Positions 25,789 to 38,300 of a stretch of DNA of 64,000 nucleotides are shown in pieces; the first letter of the stretch is position 1; each line of letters starts with the position of its first letter. The DNA is from Hydractinia symbiolongicarpus (taxonomy: Eukaryota > Cnidaria > Hydrozoa > Anthoathecata > Hydractiniidae). The stretch is from positions 6,014,001-6,078,000 of the forward strand of contig NC_079883.1 of NCBI RefSeq assembly GCF_029227915.1, written 5' to 3'. The position numbers and the translations under genes are program-made. Below the pieces are notes generated by a model. It made no database searches. It was not told the origin of the DNA and saw nothing but the letters and a program-made list of their open reading frames with translations.

Positions 25789-26340
25789 CTACTCTGACCA
25801 CGCCCTTGGTCTATACATAAAACCGCCATGCGAAGGAGTGCAAGATGTCCCCTCTTGTTCTGCGTCAGTTTGGTCCGTTTCTTGTAACGTTTCTAAATCC
25901 AGTTTCATTTTTAATTTTCGACTTGTTCGGGGCGAATGAAAGTCACAAGGTACAAATATATCTGCGTTTTTTAATATGTGTTGTTGCTTAGTGGTCCTGT
26001 GTGATTTGCTTTCTCGTAATTGTCGACGTTGTTTTTTCGTTAACGAGGGGAGTGTCCATTTTGACGAGTACAATATCGTATCTTCATGTATGTCTGGTAG
26101 TAAAGGAACAGTTTTTGCTCGCGCTCTCCGAACTTCAGACGGAGAATAATACGAAAGATCGTGTTGCGAAGAAACGCACGATTTATGATTTTCTTCAACG
26201 TTTATTTTGGTTTTAACTTCCGTGTTATGATTTCTAAATAAATCTTCAAAACCAACTTTATCAACCTTTTCATCTGTTTTCGTGATCATGTTTTTGATGC
26301 ATTCGTAATCTTTTGTCGTATCTGTCATGAAACGCAACAT
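25789..26340 (-). CDS. Uncharacterised 183-residue protein, single open frame
   Basis: This is the longest uninterrupted frame in the window. I do not recognise a family. The product is hydrophilic and charged, with no signal peptide or membrane segment. It has a basic stretch around residues 97-120 (KKQRRQLRESKSHRTTKQQH) and an acidic, glutamine-rich region near residues 150-166, and ends GGFMYRPRAWSE. The ATG at 26340 follows directly on TTTGTATTTGTAG. That TAG is an in-frame stop if the gene is intronless; alternatively it could be a splice acceptor with more exons upstream. The length and biased composition argue for a real gene, but the lack of recognisable homology keeps confidence moderate. 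It could instead be one exon of a larger minus-strand gene. Confidence 0.5.
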   Translation of the reverse strand: MLRFMTDTTKDYECIKNMITKTDEKVDKVGFEDLFRNHNTEVKTKINVEENHKSCVSSQHDLSYYSPSEVRRARAKTVPLLPDIHEDTILYSSKWTLPSLTKKQRRQLRESKSHRTTKQQHILKNADIFVPCDFHSPRTSRKLKMKLDLETLQETDQTDAEQEGTSCTPSHGGFMYRPRAWSE

Positions 26341-29020
26341 CTACAAATACAAACCGTCTAATTTCATTTACCGACTATTTGAAAATAAACTAAAGCACTC
26401 TTCAATTTCTCGTGGTGTGTGTGAACACAAATACGTGGGCAGATGAATTACACAGTTTGGCAAATGTTTGAAATTCTAATTTTTTTACGTACATCATCAA
26501 ATGTAAACAATAAAAAAAATTAAAAACTGCTTTCCAAGAATGAATGAACACTACTTTTGAACGCTACACCAACCTCGTCTCCTGGACTCTCTGTCTTTAC
26601 TTGGGCAGCCAGACAAATAAAGGCCGCAAACTACCACTACGAGCTTACCTTGCAGACTTTTCTCGCTCCAACCTCCCCCCTCCCAAAGAAAAGTGTGAGG
26701 ACAATCTTGTGTGAGTCTAGACAACCTCTTTCCCGCTTAGATACTAAAAAAACACGGCGTTTAAAACAATATAGCGGCGTAAATTTTTGCTTTAACGCTC
26801 TTATCGAAACCGTTTGCCATTTAATACAATGTGATCACAGACCTCCCCAACTTCCTTTATTTAGAATTTTTAGAGGGCGAAATAGAAGTTAACTAATGCA
26901 AATTGGAGGGGTGAGTTTGTATAACCCAGTTTTAAGCTTTACCAACTAAAATATTTTGGCAGGGGTTGTAGAAAAATATCATAATTTTTTTTACTCTGCT
27001 AAAAGAATATCTACACGTTTTATTAAGAACCTTCATTATAAGAACGCTGAGATTGCTATTTTGCTAAAAATCTTCATCGCCACTAGTGAATCTGACCATA
27101 TTATTCCTAATCTCAGAAGAACACGAATAAAAACATTCGAAGCTTAAAAGGTTGAAAACGTTCTTAATGTTTTCTTCATCTTTGGAAAAAATTAGCCTGC
27201 ACCTTCTTATAAGCTATGTTCTTATATAAAAACATATACAGACGACACAAAACGTTTAAATGCTTTTTTTTTATCTCACCTGTGATTCATGTACAAATCT
27301 CTCTTGATCAATTCACAAAGTTCGTCTCGTTTGCTTTTGATTGCTATCTCTAAAAGAACAAACGTGTTTGCAAACGTCTGCAAAACTTAAAAACACACGA
27401 TGTTATGTTGTATTTTTTATAATAATATCTATTTCTTTTATGTTGCTTAAATATACACTTAAAGTTATGTTGTCGATTAGCCTGACGTCATATTGGAGCA
27501 AATAATTGCTTATTTTTATCCCTTTGTTTTCAACAAGAACTCCTCCACATTTCTCCCTTCCGTAGTAACCAAACATTACAGAAGTAAATATGTTTCCAAG
27601 GCTTTTGGGTATTTATATCAAGAGCTCCGGGGGCGAGAGTATATGGTATCAAGCACTTCCTATTGGCTGTTTGGACTGTCGCATAAAATTTGATAAACTT
27701 TTATTCTGAAAGATATTCTGTATAGCAATGTAGATTTTTTTGTAAACTAAAACGCAGATGGTTTCTGTTTTTGTTTTAGATATTTCAAAAAATGACTTGA
27801 TGCTCAACTCGTATAAAAAGAACTGGTAAAAAGTTTGTTTACTACGCTCGTCTCTGTGGATACTTAATCTATGATTAAAGTATCTCTTAACTTCGTCATG
27901 CGACGTAGTAAGCAGAAGGCTATGGGATTTCTGAGCAATTTTTCTTTATAACTTCTTTTGTGAGTGCTCTAATTATTTCTGGGACAACATTATATCACAT
28001 TATGAATCATTCGAAGCTCCAGAGACCTTTTTCGTAATTAAGTTTCTTTGAAAAAACAACACAATGTTTATAACATTGGTGACGCAGCTAGTTAAAAAAT
28101 AATAAATAAAAATGTATTTGCTTTTAATCTGTAAATTTTGATCTTTTTTTTTTTAATTTTAATCCATAACTACAGCAGCACAATATAATTTTTTTTCTTA
28201 TTTAAACCCATACACGATAGATGATACGCCCTAAACGCCTGCACACTAAGTTGTGTATTAACGCACGTAAAGTGGGTAATCAAAGAAACTAGCTGGAAAT
28301 CCTGACGTTGCCTGCCCGGTGTAGAGTGCACACGTAAACGGAGACTAGCCCTTTGTGCAAGACCATACCAATTATTCATTTCTGGTGGTCCATGTTGTTT
28401 CATAGAAATCTTGATTCTGGTAATACAACGAACAATTAGGATACAAAGCCAACAATATGCGGGTTTATATTGGTCATGAGTTATGGAACAACGTAGACTT
28501 CACACAACTTTTGTAAAAAAACATGAATGGACAAGGTTTCTTTTTACGAAGTTATTTGTATTCAATAAAAACTTGTTCAACCTGTTTTTTTTATTTCTCC
28601 TTTAAAAAATTTGAACACAGTTAAAAAAGAATACCTTTATTTCAACCAATAACTTACTTCTGAAACTTTCAAAAACGTTCTGATCACTACTGCTGCAAAA
28701 AGACAACAATTATCTTTCCATCAACATCGCGTTTTTTTAATCAAAGAAAGTGTCGTTTAAAACATTAAAATCCCTTAATTTGTTCTAAATTGTTTTTTAC
28801 GATCGTTCAACAGGATGGTTTAGGTAACGCACGGATATGATTACATAAAAAATGTTTGGATGATTGAGTCAAGCGTTTTGAATGACTGAGTCAGACATGA
28901 CAATTTTTAAGGCAAGGCTAAACGTAATCGGTGGGCTGTTCACTTTTTTTGAATCTGTTTTTATTTCTGTCATGCATGTCTAAATACATAGCAATATGAT
29001 TTATATTTTCCAAATTGACT

Positions 29021-29110
29021 CTACCACACCCTTGTGGTAGAGCGTTCGCTTCTAGTGCGGAAGGTCTTGGGTTAAATCCCGCTGAGTCATGCCAGAGACT
29101 ATAAAGTGTG
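29021..29110 (+). repeat. tRNA-derived SINE-like repeat
   Basis: A box-like (TGTGGTAGAGCG, 29034-29045) and B box-like (GGGTTAAATCCC, 29069-29080) sequences are spaced as in an internal RNA polymerase III promoter. An anticodon-like arm (CTTC-7-base loop-GAAG) lies between them. The conserved tRNA positions are damaged and there is no matching acceptor stem. The first 20 bases form an 8-bp hairpin (CTACCACA/TGTGGTAG). A tRNA-derived SINE fragment fits better than a working tRNA gene. Confidence 0.55.
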
Positions 29111-29696
29111 AATTTATTCTTTCTACTTGGCGTTCAGCATGAGAAAAGGATTGATATCTTAGGGGTTGTCTAGTTTGGCGATCGCTGTGTTCGCACGACT
29201 TTCGTTGCTCAAATGGGAGCTTTAAATGCACTAGGACACCATTGTAGGACCCTCGTTAATAGCAGTACGAAAAGGAACTGAAGCTCCCCCCCCCCTACTT
29301 TAAAAAAATGAAAAGCAATGGGGATTAGGTTGGAATTTCTGACTACAACTTGGCTAACTATCGATAAATTATTAATAACAATAATTAAAACCGTGCGAGT
29401 ATGAACTTACTTCATGAGCTTACTTCTTTATAAATTCTTTCTTGCGATAAAAAATGAATTTTACTTTTCATCTTTAGTTATCTGTTGATGAGCAAGAAAA
29501 GTCAATGGAAACATCAATTTTCAATCACAAATACATTAATGTTTTCAAATTCAACGAAAAATAAAAATGCATTTTTAATAACATTTCTAACATTTTTATT
29601 TTATTCGGTAAAACACATGAGAAAATTTTGTGTCGCCGTGATAGCGTGACAAGGATTATGGTTCCCATAGAAACATAGGTAACTTACCCTCTACTT

Positions 29697-29792
29697 CAAC
29701 CTCGTCCCCGGGGTCTTCTGGCCCCTGAGCTGTTATTACGGAGTGGCTATCAACTTCATTAACAAGGCAAAATGCCCTGGGAACGAGGTTGG
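29697..29792. repeat. Foldback element of the CAACCTCGTCCCC family
   Basis: It starts CAACCTCGTCCCCGGGG and ends TGCCCTGGGAACGAGGTTGG, so the ends are inverted repeats of about 15-18 bp. The inside (GCCCCTGAGCTGTTATTACGG) matches, in reverse complement, the element at 50221-50314. Confidence 0.75.
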
Positions 29793-30668
29793 CTCCTCTA
29801 ATCTGATTTGATATTATATTATACAGAAAAAAAATAATTGTATTCATCTGTAATGATAATTATATTCAATACGCACAAGTAAACATTTCTCTCCAACTTC
29901 CTTTTCCAAGGCTTGAATAACCGACTTAACCAATGTTTTTTTATAAGAACGTACTGTCAACCTTATGTTTAGACTTTTCGGCATGTAAGAAGTCATCAGT
30001 TAAGCTAGTTAAACACAAAATTTAGATACAATTTAAAAAAGAAAATTCACTCGGTATGTCGTGGGGGAAAGTGAAGAAAGCCATTAGAATGAAATAGTAA
30101 AAAGCTTCTCAAACTTTCTGTTACGATGCAGTTTGGGTTTTCTACCAGATAATTGAGAAAAATCTTTAGTACTTTCAACACACCAACACGTTAACCTTCT
30201 CTACTAGACCTTTATTTACGAAATATTTTGCAATATTTCACTTGTTGCTGGTAGCTAGCTATATTTCTTTCTTACAAACGTTCATCATTTCTTTTTTTAC
30301 TGTAATAACAACAATATCTCTTACACGTGGGCTGTGATGCGTCACTGCGACGCGACAAATAACCTAGTCAATCAGATTAACATATCATCCAATGATGCTG
30401 ACACGTCAACAAAAATTAACATCAACAAATAATAAAAACACCGTATATTGCTGACTAATAATGCATCCATGGTGTTTGACATAAATACAACGCACGTGTT
30501 TTGATAGCAAGTATCAACATGCAGCGTGTTCAGAGATGGCTGCATAATCTGCAAGTAAACTTTATAAAAACAAAGATATTTGCAATAAACGCCTTATTTA
30601 TGTTATGGATGATACATGTTAAGCCTTGACGTGTATTTAACAATGGTGTTTGCTGTCAAATCTTTTCT

Positions 30669-33600
30669 TCAACGTCGTACTTGATCTCCTATAAGTAAAA
30701 TCAAGACAATATTGCGGAAACCAGGAAACCAAAACAAAATATGTAGTAATGGGAACTGCATTGGACGAAAAAACACGTACCACAAAAGCCGCATGTCTTT
30801 TTACAATCTTTTCTCAAAAACGATTGCCATGCTGAGGCGCTGCAATATCGTTTGTAAGACGAGCATCTGTCATAGACATCCACGCAACCAACTAAACGAT
30901 ATGATAAACTTAAAAACCAATACATGCTTGTTATATAAATATCAGGACTTTAGGTTAAAAGCAATAGGTCTATGCAAATAAGAATAATGGCCAGCCTGAT
31001 TAGAATTTGGTATTCTTTTTAACAAAAGCTAAATGTGGTCTCGTAATTTGTTTTCACACATACAAAAAGTGACGATTCTTATTGCCTGGGTTTTAACTGA
31101 GTCTTCTTTTCTCATTTCTGAACTTGTGTTAATGCTTTATTGTTTGCCAAACCCTCTCCCCTCCCTCCCTTTTATTTGAATTCTACTTACGGGGCGAAAA
31201 AACTAAAACTTTCCTATGCTCTTGAATAATATTTTACCTATTTTGAAATCAACTATAGAATCTCAAATCTGCATTAGCTATATCAATCTCCTGGATACAA
31301 AAAGAATTCTGGCTTGGCAAAAGTATCCTTAATTACCGCCTTTTTTAAATTAATAATTTTGGTAAAGAAGTGTTTCTTGTTTGGACCTCGTAAATTCAAA
31401 CAAAATTTTAATATCTACTGACATTAATAACCTGCAAATCTACACGATTTTGGTTAATACATATGTAAACAGTAAAAGAATGTTTAATTTGCACACTTAC
31501 GGGGTTTGATAGCTGTTATCGGAGTTTGAGTTGTACCTCCTATAACAGAAAAAAACGTTATCATTTTGCCTGCTAATTCAAATTAGCGACAAAATCACTG
31601 TTTTCAAAATATAGTCATTTATTCCGCTTAATCTGTACTGGTTTCGTGCGTAATATTATTTTGTGCAAGACCAATTTAGTTTAAATATATTTTTTCTATT
31701 TTATGACAAAGGAAAATTAAATATTTGCTTGGTGGGGATGAGCTTTCATGTAAGCAGTCATACGAACTGGCGCATGAATATGTTGACGAAATGTGTGAAC
31801 AAAAATATATCATGTTTTGGTGAAATTATCAATCATCCATCTCGTCCAGGGCAACTTGTATCTTTTCTGACATCGAGACGGCGATACCACGTCCCGCCGT
31901 CCCGGTTATAGAAAAGAAAGAACAGGCGCTGGGAACGAGGTTTATCAATCATGTTTTGATGCAATTATCATCATCGTGTTTATAAAAAATTTTTAAAGAA
32001 ACTTCTTACCACATTTGTACATTTTATTTACTTGCTGGATATCAAGTTTGCTAAAACCTTTTCTTTGTCCAATCTTATCCATAAACCTGCGATCTAAAGT
32101 TTCAATCGTGTTTGTACCTCGCTTAGCAAATCCATCTTTTCTATAGTAAAAAGAAATCTTAGTTATTTGAACATTTATGCTTTGTCAGCCCATCTCAAAT
32201 TTGGGGTGGGACAAGGAGCGGCCGCCCCCCTCCACCCAAAAAATATAAATACTAAGTTCTTTACACAAAACATGGTTGTTCCATACGCAAATTATTGTTA
32301 TTTTTTCGTCTGTCTCAGTGTAATTTCATACTATGGTTCTAAACTTTGAAATTAAGTTTAGCTTATCTAGAAGGTTTAAGTTTTAAACCAATTCTTCTGG
32401 CTACACCCCAACCTCTGCAATGTCTCTTTAGTCTCACCTAACACAAAGAAAACCCAGCCTCTCTGGAACTTTCATTGCTAACAAGTGGATAATATAAAGA
32501 CGAAATATTTATGAACTAGTCTTTGCCCGTTGAAAAATCCACGGGTTCGCCCGTCTATTATATTTACCAGTCGCAACAAAGTGCATAAAACTCTATGGCA
32601 TTTGATATTCGTGTTTCCGTAACATCATTTTCTAACTCAGCGGGGGGTTCCGCGCAGAGACAGACACACGACGGCTATTATTATAGAGAAGTGGGAATGG
32701 AGCAACTTGGCTCGGACTACCTTTAAAATGTTTTGAAATCAAATACCTCCAGATTGGCTAAAAACCTAATTTAAATCTGTTTTCAAAATTTGTGTGTATC
32801 TTCTTAAGGGTTTAGTTAGATTTCGAAAAACATAAAAGTTTATCAGGACCAACTTACGGGTAATGCATGATGCTGAGATAATCATACGGAGAGCCGAGCG
32901 AATCAACATCGTCATAGGTACGCTTTAGAAAGTTGTCCTTCATATCTAGAAAGATGAACACGTTTCAAAAAGAAGAAGAATATAATGTTTTGGAAATTAT
33001 TATAACTTACTACTTGGGTTGATGTTGTTCCACAAGATTCTGATGTACTTGTCACGATCAGGGCGTGACTAAAACAGAAACGCAGAAAATATTAGATTGA
33101 AGGTAGACACGTGGGTCGCGCCGCCAGTGAGGTTGGGGTCGTGGGATTTGGCGACGAATGCAGTGGTAATGCAAGTAATGAAGATTTTCCTGGTCTTTGA
33201 CCAATTTATTAGCAATGTTACACCAAGCCGACATGTTTCATAGTTGATCAATTAGTTTCATGAAACAAAAATTATTTTTATTTTTGATATACTTTGATCA
33301 TGATGGAACGAGACGATAAAGTGCTACCATTATTGGGTCCAAGGGTAGAATTTTTTTCAAAATGGACTGTTTAGATAATCTGCTATTGATTTAGTTATGT
33401 ATTATAAATTCTTTTTTCTTTGTTCGTTTAAGGAGAATAAAAAATGCTTCCTTGTTTCCAGTCCACTCATCTTCACTAAATATATCCAGAGTGCTAGAAA
33501 ATAACTTGAGAATATTTTTTCATTCTACCTGTTCATGGTAGAAGCCCAGATTATGCATCACTTCATGAATAATCACTCCTTTTTGAAAACAGCCTGGTCC

Positions 33601-34810
33601 TTGTAAACTGATTCTGTTCTGTCCTGTGTGATAACCAAGTGGGGCGCCGCATCTAAACAAAAAGAACCTTGACAGTCAGCTTGAAAATCAGGGATATTTC
33701 AGTTATTATTGAAACATTTTCCTATTTGAAACAAGTAGGGATCTGTAGGAGAGTTTTGTGTTGCTTTTGAAACAATAGAAAGTACAATGTAAAAAAGGGG
33801 CGTCAAGTTTCTTAATAGATTCAAAATTAATAAAGTGTAAAAAGTGATTGAAGTATACCCTTGTCCCTGATAAAATAAGATATACGTCACTTCGTCTGTT
33901 CGACGTTTGAATTGTAAACACGTGTATTTATGATAATCATTAATCGCCATGGTTAGGTTAGCCAACGCTGCAGCATCGTTTCCTGATAGGGAAAAATTTG
34001 CCAGTAAAAAAAAAATTGTGGTATTCCATTCATATTCTATTATATGGATTGGAAGGACAAGAGTGAGAACGAAACCAATTCTCCGCATTCGTGGCTAGGA
34101 TTATAAATTGAGTCTTAGTTATGGCGATTTAATAATACTTATACAAACTAAAGTCAAGATTACCGACTATTATCTTTCCTATTTTTGACTTTTTTCATTG
34201 CCTATTTCAAAACGCTAAAAAGGTTTAAAAAACGTCAAGTGCGTTGTTGATAGAAATATACTCCCAAGATAGAAGTGATGTTAATAACGTAGAGATGTTA
34301 TCGTAAAATCTTACCAAAGCTGGGATGAATATCGAACGGTATAACATTGGTTGGCCATCGAGATTTAGTTGAAGCGAACCTATTACTTTTGTAAATGTTT
34401 TCTCGTTCGTATGGTGTCAAAATAATGTCGCCTTCAAAGTACGCAGTGTCTAAAAAAATAAAATTAAATTAAATAAATATATACAAAATAAAAGTGGACT
34501 GCTTGCCTAAAAAACGCGGTGTTAGTAACTTATAGCTATATACATAAATAGTTAATCAAAAGGTGAACTAGGGTAGTGTGCCCACTTCAACAGGAAAGAT
34601 CGAAAATTCAAACTCCCAAAATAACAATCAAATGGCTATCTAAGCACAAAACGTGGGAAGATGACAATTTGTGAAATGGTTGTTAGGGCTAAGTACCTTA
34701 TAAACGGGTTTGTTATGGCTGCTAAGGTGACAAAATCACTCACTTTCCAGGATGCTTTTGGCTACGACAGTTTTCATGAAGAGAAAAACCAACCAACTTG
34801 TGAAACCCAT
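30669..34810 (-). CDS. Astacin-family zinc metalloprotease with C-terminal ShK domain, gene A
   Basis: A secreted zinc endopeptidase of the astacin (M12A) family. Exons on the minus strand: 34810-34744, 34449-34315, 33982-33859, 33652-33529, 33068-33011, 32945-32858, 32140-32010, 31539-31501, 30891-30781, 30688-30669; they sum to 299 codons. Residues 1-22 form a hydrophobic signal peptide (MGFTSWLVFLF...), followed by a short pro-region (FEGDIIL) and the catalytic domain. That domain has zinc motif HEVMHNLGFYHEQ, then SRPDRD, and the Met-turn SIMHY. A ShK domain with six cysteines (CVDVYDRC...CKKTCGFC) closes the protein. The last exon (GDQVRR) depends on a GTACGT donor; reading through instead would add a hydrophobic 26-residue tail. 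Its nearest relative in the window is the divergent gene at 35352-38949. Substrate and biological role (digestion, matrix remodelling or venom) cannot be told from sequence. Confidence 0.92.
31834..31946. repeat. Foldback element in an intron of astacin gene A
   Basis: It starts CCATCTCGTCCAGGGC and ends GCGCTGGGAACGAGGTTTATC, a diverged inverted pair of the same family as 29697-29792. It lies in the intron between exons 32010-32140 and 31501-31539. Confidence 0.55.
32516..32687. repeat. Diverged interspersed repeat (ACTAGT...GCCCGT family)
   Basis: It shares the opening ACTAGTC..TGCCCGT, the hairpin-like AAATCCACGGGTTCGCCCGTC and a closing AGACAGACACACGACGG...TATTATTATAGA with copies at 42634-42780 and 63081-63214. 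It lies in an intron of astacin gene A and is the most divergent of the three. Confidence 0.6.
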
Positions 34811-35351
34811 AGCTTTTGCAATGTATTTTATTTTTAGACAACCGACTGCGCGAGGCTTGTAGTTATTTGTCTACTTCTCAACAAAAACGCACCCTAAACT
34901 TTAAATTTTAAATAAAAATTAATAATAGTGAGAAACACCTGGTTAAACAAGACAAAGCTGAGATAAGAGGTATACGCCGAAAGTGATGTATTTGCGTACG
35001 TTATTTAATCATCATTGTCTCACAAAGCAATTTTGTTGCTAGACCTTCCCTATTTAACCATGTTTTGTCAGCAAAGAAAACTGGGTGCGAATTGAGCGCA
35101 TCGTAAACACCCTTGATAAAATGGTAATTCTTCCAACAGACTGTAACGAATAAAACGTGATAATATTACCAATCTGCTGATCTATACCCCCTGAGTAGTT
35201 AAGTAAATTTCTAACCATCCACTTGGTGATTTTAAATTAAGCAGGGTGTAGGTAAGAAATTTTTAATTAAAGTATAATATTTGCATGAAAACTAAAAAAA
35301 ACAGCCTGTAATTTCATTTTTATTTTGTGACATTTGGTCTGTCAAGCAAGG
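34811..35351. promoter_or_regulatory. Shared 541-bp region between divergent astacin genes
   Basis: The stretch lies between the two start codons and must contain both 5' UTRs and core promoters. On the plus side a TATA-like AGTATAATAT lies at about 35271-35280, some 75 bp before the ATG. No single element could be assigned to the minus gene. Confidence 0.5.
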
Positions 35352-38300
35352 ATGAAGTTTCACTTTGCATTTCTGTTTGTCTGTTTCACAGCACTACAAG
35401 CCAGGATCATATTGAGTAAGGTTTTCTTCTAAGAAAACGTAACCCTTTTTGGATTTCCCTGGATATTTATTGCTAGACTAACTGCGCCCGCTATCTAACG
35501 TATGGTGATGCCCTTTGGATAATTTAAATCCTTTTATTCGTGATTTAGGGTAGTGGCTAGTTGCTTCAAGGTGATTCGAAAAAAGTTGCGAATGCTAAAT
35601 TTACTGACTTTCATGAAATAATTTGTAATTTCTTGTTGTACGTCAGAAGAAATGTCGAAACGATTCTTATCCCATTCAAGCAAGGTTCATAATTATTTAC
35701 TTTCTGCATTTTAGATCCAAATTATTTTGAAGGAGATATTATCTTATCTCCAGAAGAAAGAAGAAATATTTACAAACCGAATAACAAGTTTGGTGCTTCT
35801 AAGAAAAAATGGCCTTCAAAAACAATTGTGTACGAATTTGCTGCAGATATCGGTGAGTAGTTAACTTAAGAAGAAATTTAAATCTTATGTTCTCTCCTGC
35901 TATTTCTTCTTTGAAATATTATGTTAAAATGTTGCTGTCAGTTTTTAACTCCCAACAAGACATTTAAGAGCAAAAAAACGGTTTCATAGCCTTGCATTGC
36001 ATCTCCATTACTACTATTTTACCGAACAATTTCTTTTCAATTCTGTTATTAACTTTTTCTTTGCATTGTAGAAAAAGAAATTGGCGCGAAACAAGCCATT
36101 TATGCCGCCATTAATGAATATCATCGCCATACTTGCTTAAAGTTTGTCAGACGTACAACACAATCAACCTACATGGAGTTTTATAATGGACAAGGGTAAA
36201 GGATCTTTGTTTAACACTTCTAAGCTACATAGCTCTGTAAAAAAGAAAGACATTCTCTTTGAGATAAACTTTTGAGGTTTTAATGTCAAAGAGGTCTGGG
36301 GACGAGGATGGACGAAAGACTAATATCTGTAAGTGAAGGAGAATAATTTAGTACTGTATACCATGAACTTCCAATCAGAAGGTTTTGGCTAATACCAGTC
36401 CCTTAACCCCTTATGATGGACATACAAAAGGGTGATAGGCTGATACAGGGATGAGCTTTAGGGGGAAAAAGCATTGAAATTACACGAAAAAGAAAAAAAA
36501 TATCCAAGCATTGATTTTACTTCTAGTCATTTTCCAACAAAAAACTTCTATCAAAACCTTAGTATCAGCATCTAATTACTTATTTCCAATGATATAGGAT
36601 TTGTACCCTAAAAGAACATTAATGGCTCCATATCATATTTCAAACAAACTCTCTGCAGAGGTTCCAAATTTCACTTGATGTTATATTTTTTTTTTGTGCA
36701 AGGACATTTACACGGGGAGCTTATACACTTGGTAAATGTTAGTAATGGATGAAAAAATGGGCTTATGGTTGGAAGTTGACGGTATTGGAATTTTAATTTT
36801 CTATCCAGCAACGTGTGTTTTACCTTTTACAACGAGTGTTACAAAAGTTTTGGGTCATAAAGTGTCTGTATGTTGAAAGTTACTACATTAAGAAAAGGAA
36901 ATATATATTGAAAAAAATATTTTTTATGTAATATATGAACTCTGTCTTTAGGTGTGGTGCACCTCTGGGATATCGCAGTGGTCGAAGTAAAATCTCCTTG
37001 CAAGGACCAGCTTGTTGGAAGAAGGGAAGTGTCATGCATGAAATTATGCACAGTCTCGGATTTTACCACGAACAAGTACGAAAACCTCTTTTTTGTCTTC
37101 CTTTTTTCATTCCTTTCAAGTTTCTTTTTTACGTTCCTCAAAATAATAAATATATCATTTTAAAATTATAAACAACCTCGCTACCCATTTTATCCAAGTC
37201 AAGCAAATGTAAAAGTTAATATAATGTCATCCGAACAGTGCTTCCTGCAACCAATGTAATTTTTACTCTATCACCATCACCTCTTCTTAATGCTATTTCT
37301 ACATTATAATTTGATAAAACACAAGTTACATATTATATATAAATGTTACATGTCACTTACCAGTCTAGACCAGACCGTGACAATTATGTCAAGATACTGT
37401 GGGACAACATCACGCCTAAAGGTCAGCATTTTGTATGTAATTTCGTGTCTTTTCAAGTTTATTTTATTTGTCAACGATAGTTCTTCACTTTTTTCTGTAG
37501 ATATGAAAAGTAATTTTCAGAAGCAACCGTACTCAAACGTGGATTCTATGAACAGTCCGTATGATTATCTCAGCATCATGCATTATCAGTAAGTTTACAC
37601 CTGATTATAACCCCAAGCCAAAACCAATCAAAGTGAGATGAAAAAAATATTTATTAATTGTTCTGCTAAATATTTGTTTGGTTTGATGAAATATTTATCT
37701 GTCCAAAAACAAGTTAAAGTGATATAACCTTTTAACTTTAAATCGAAAGGCAAAATCAAATCAGTCCAATCAGCTGTTAGAAGTCAAGTGCTTTTGTTTT
37801 TCTTGAAGTGTCGAATAAGGAAGCAAGTAACCATCGAGTTAAATGGATACCACCAACGTTGTATAAGACCAAGTTTGTCAGTACTAGAACAATCCAGCAT
37901 CCATTTACAACCAATATAGTTACACAAATTCACTTATGAAAGTTAAAAAGATGGAATTTAAACCGGCAGGACTCTTTGTTTTATTTTATATCTTGCCTTT
38001 TTTAAAAAACATGAAGAAAACGTATTTTTAAAGTTCTAATATTTCTTCTTCGCTATGCTTTTCTCCATCTTATTTAGTAAAGATGGGTTTGCCAAACGGG
38101 GAACACTGACCATTGAAACTTTGGACAAACGCTTTCAAGACAAGATTGGACAGCGAGATGGTTTCAGTCCATCTGATATAAAACAAATAAATAAATTATA
38201 TAAATGCGGTGAGTTTATTTTTCGACACAAATCTTAGCTGGTAGGGCTCTCTTCCGTTTTTTGAAAAAATGTCGCAATTAATTCTTTGAAACAAACGTGC

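Larger units (their letters stand above)
26341..30668. other. Intergenic DNA with short repeats
   Basis: Roughly 4.3 kb without a supported exon. It holds a CAACCTCGTCTCCTGGAC end near 26571, a tRNA-derived repeat near 29021-29110, and a foldback element at 29697-29792. A short ORF at 28170-28403 (minus) has no recognisable features. Confidence 0.45.

Noticed and set aside
29034-29100. Functional tRNA gene, possibly His by the GTG in the anticodon-like loop
   Set aside because: There is no paired acceptor stem, the base before the anticodon is A rather than U, and the T loop is altered; a tRNA-derived repeat fits better.
33699-34088. 129-codon minus-strand ORF with a hydrophobic start
   Set aside because: It is exon 33859-33982 of astacin gene A read into the flanking introns. 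The real signal peptide exon is 34744-34810.
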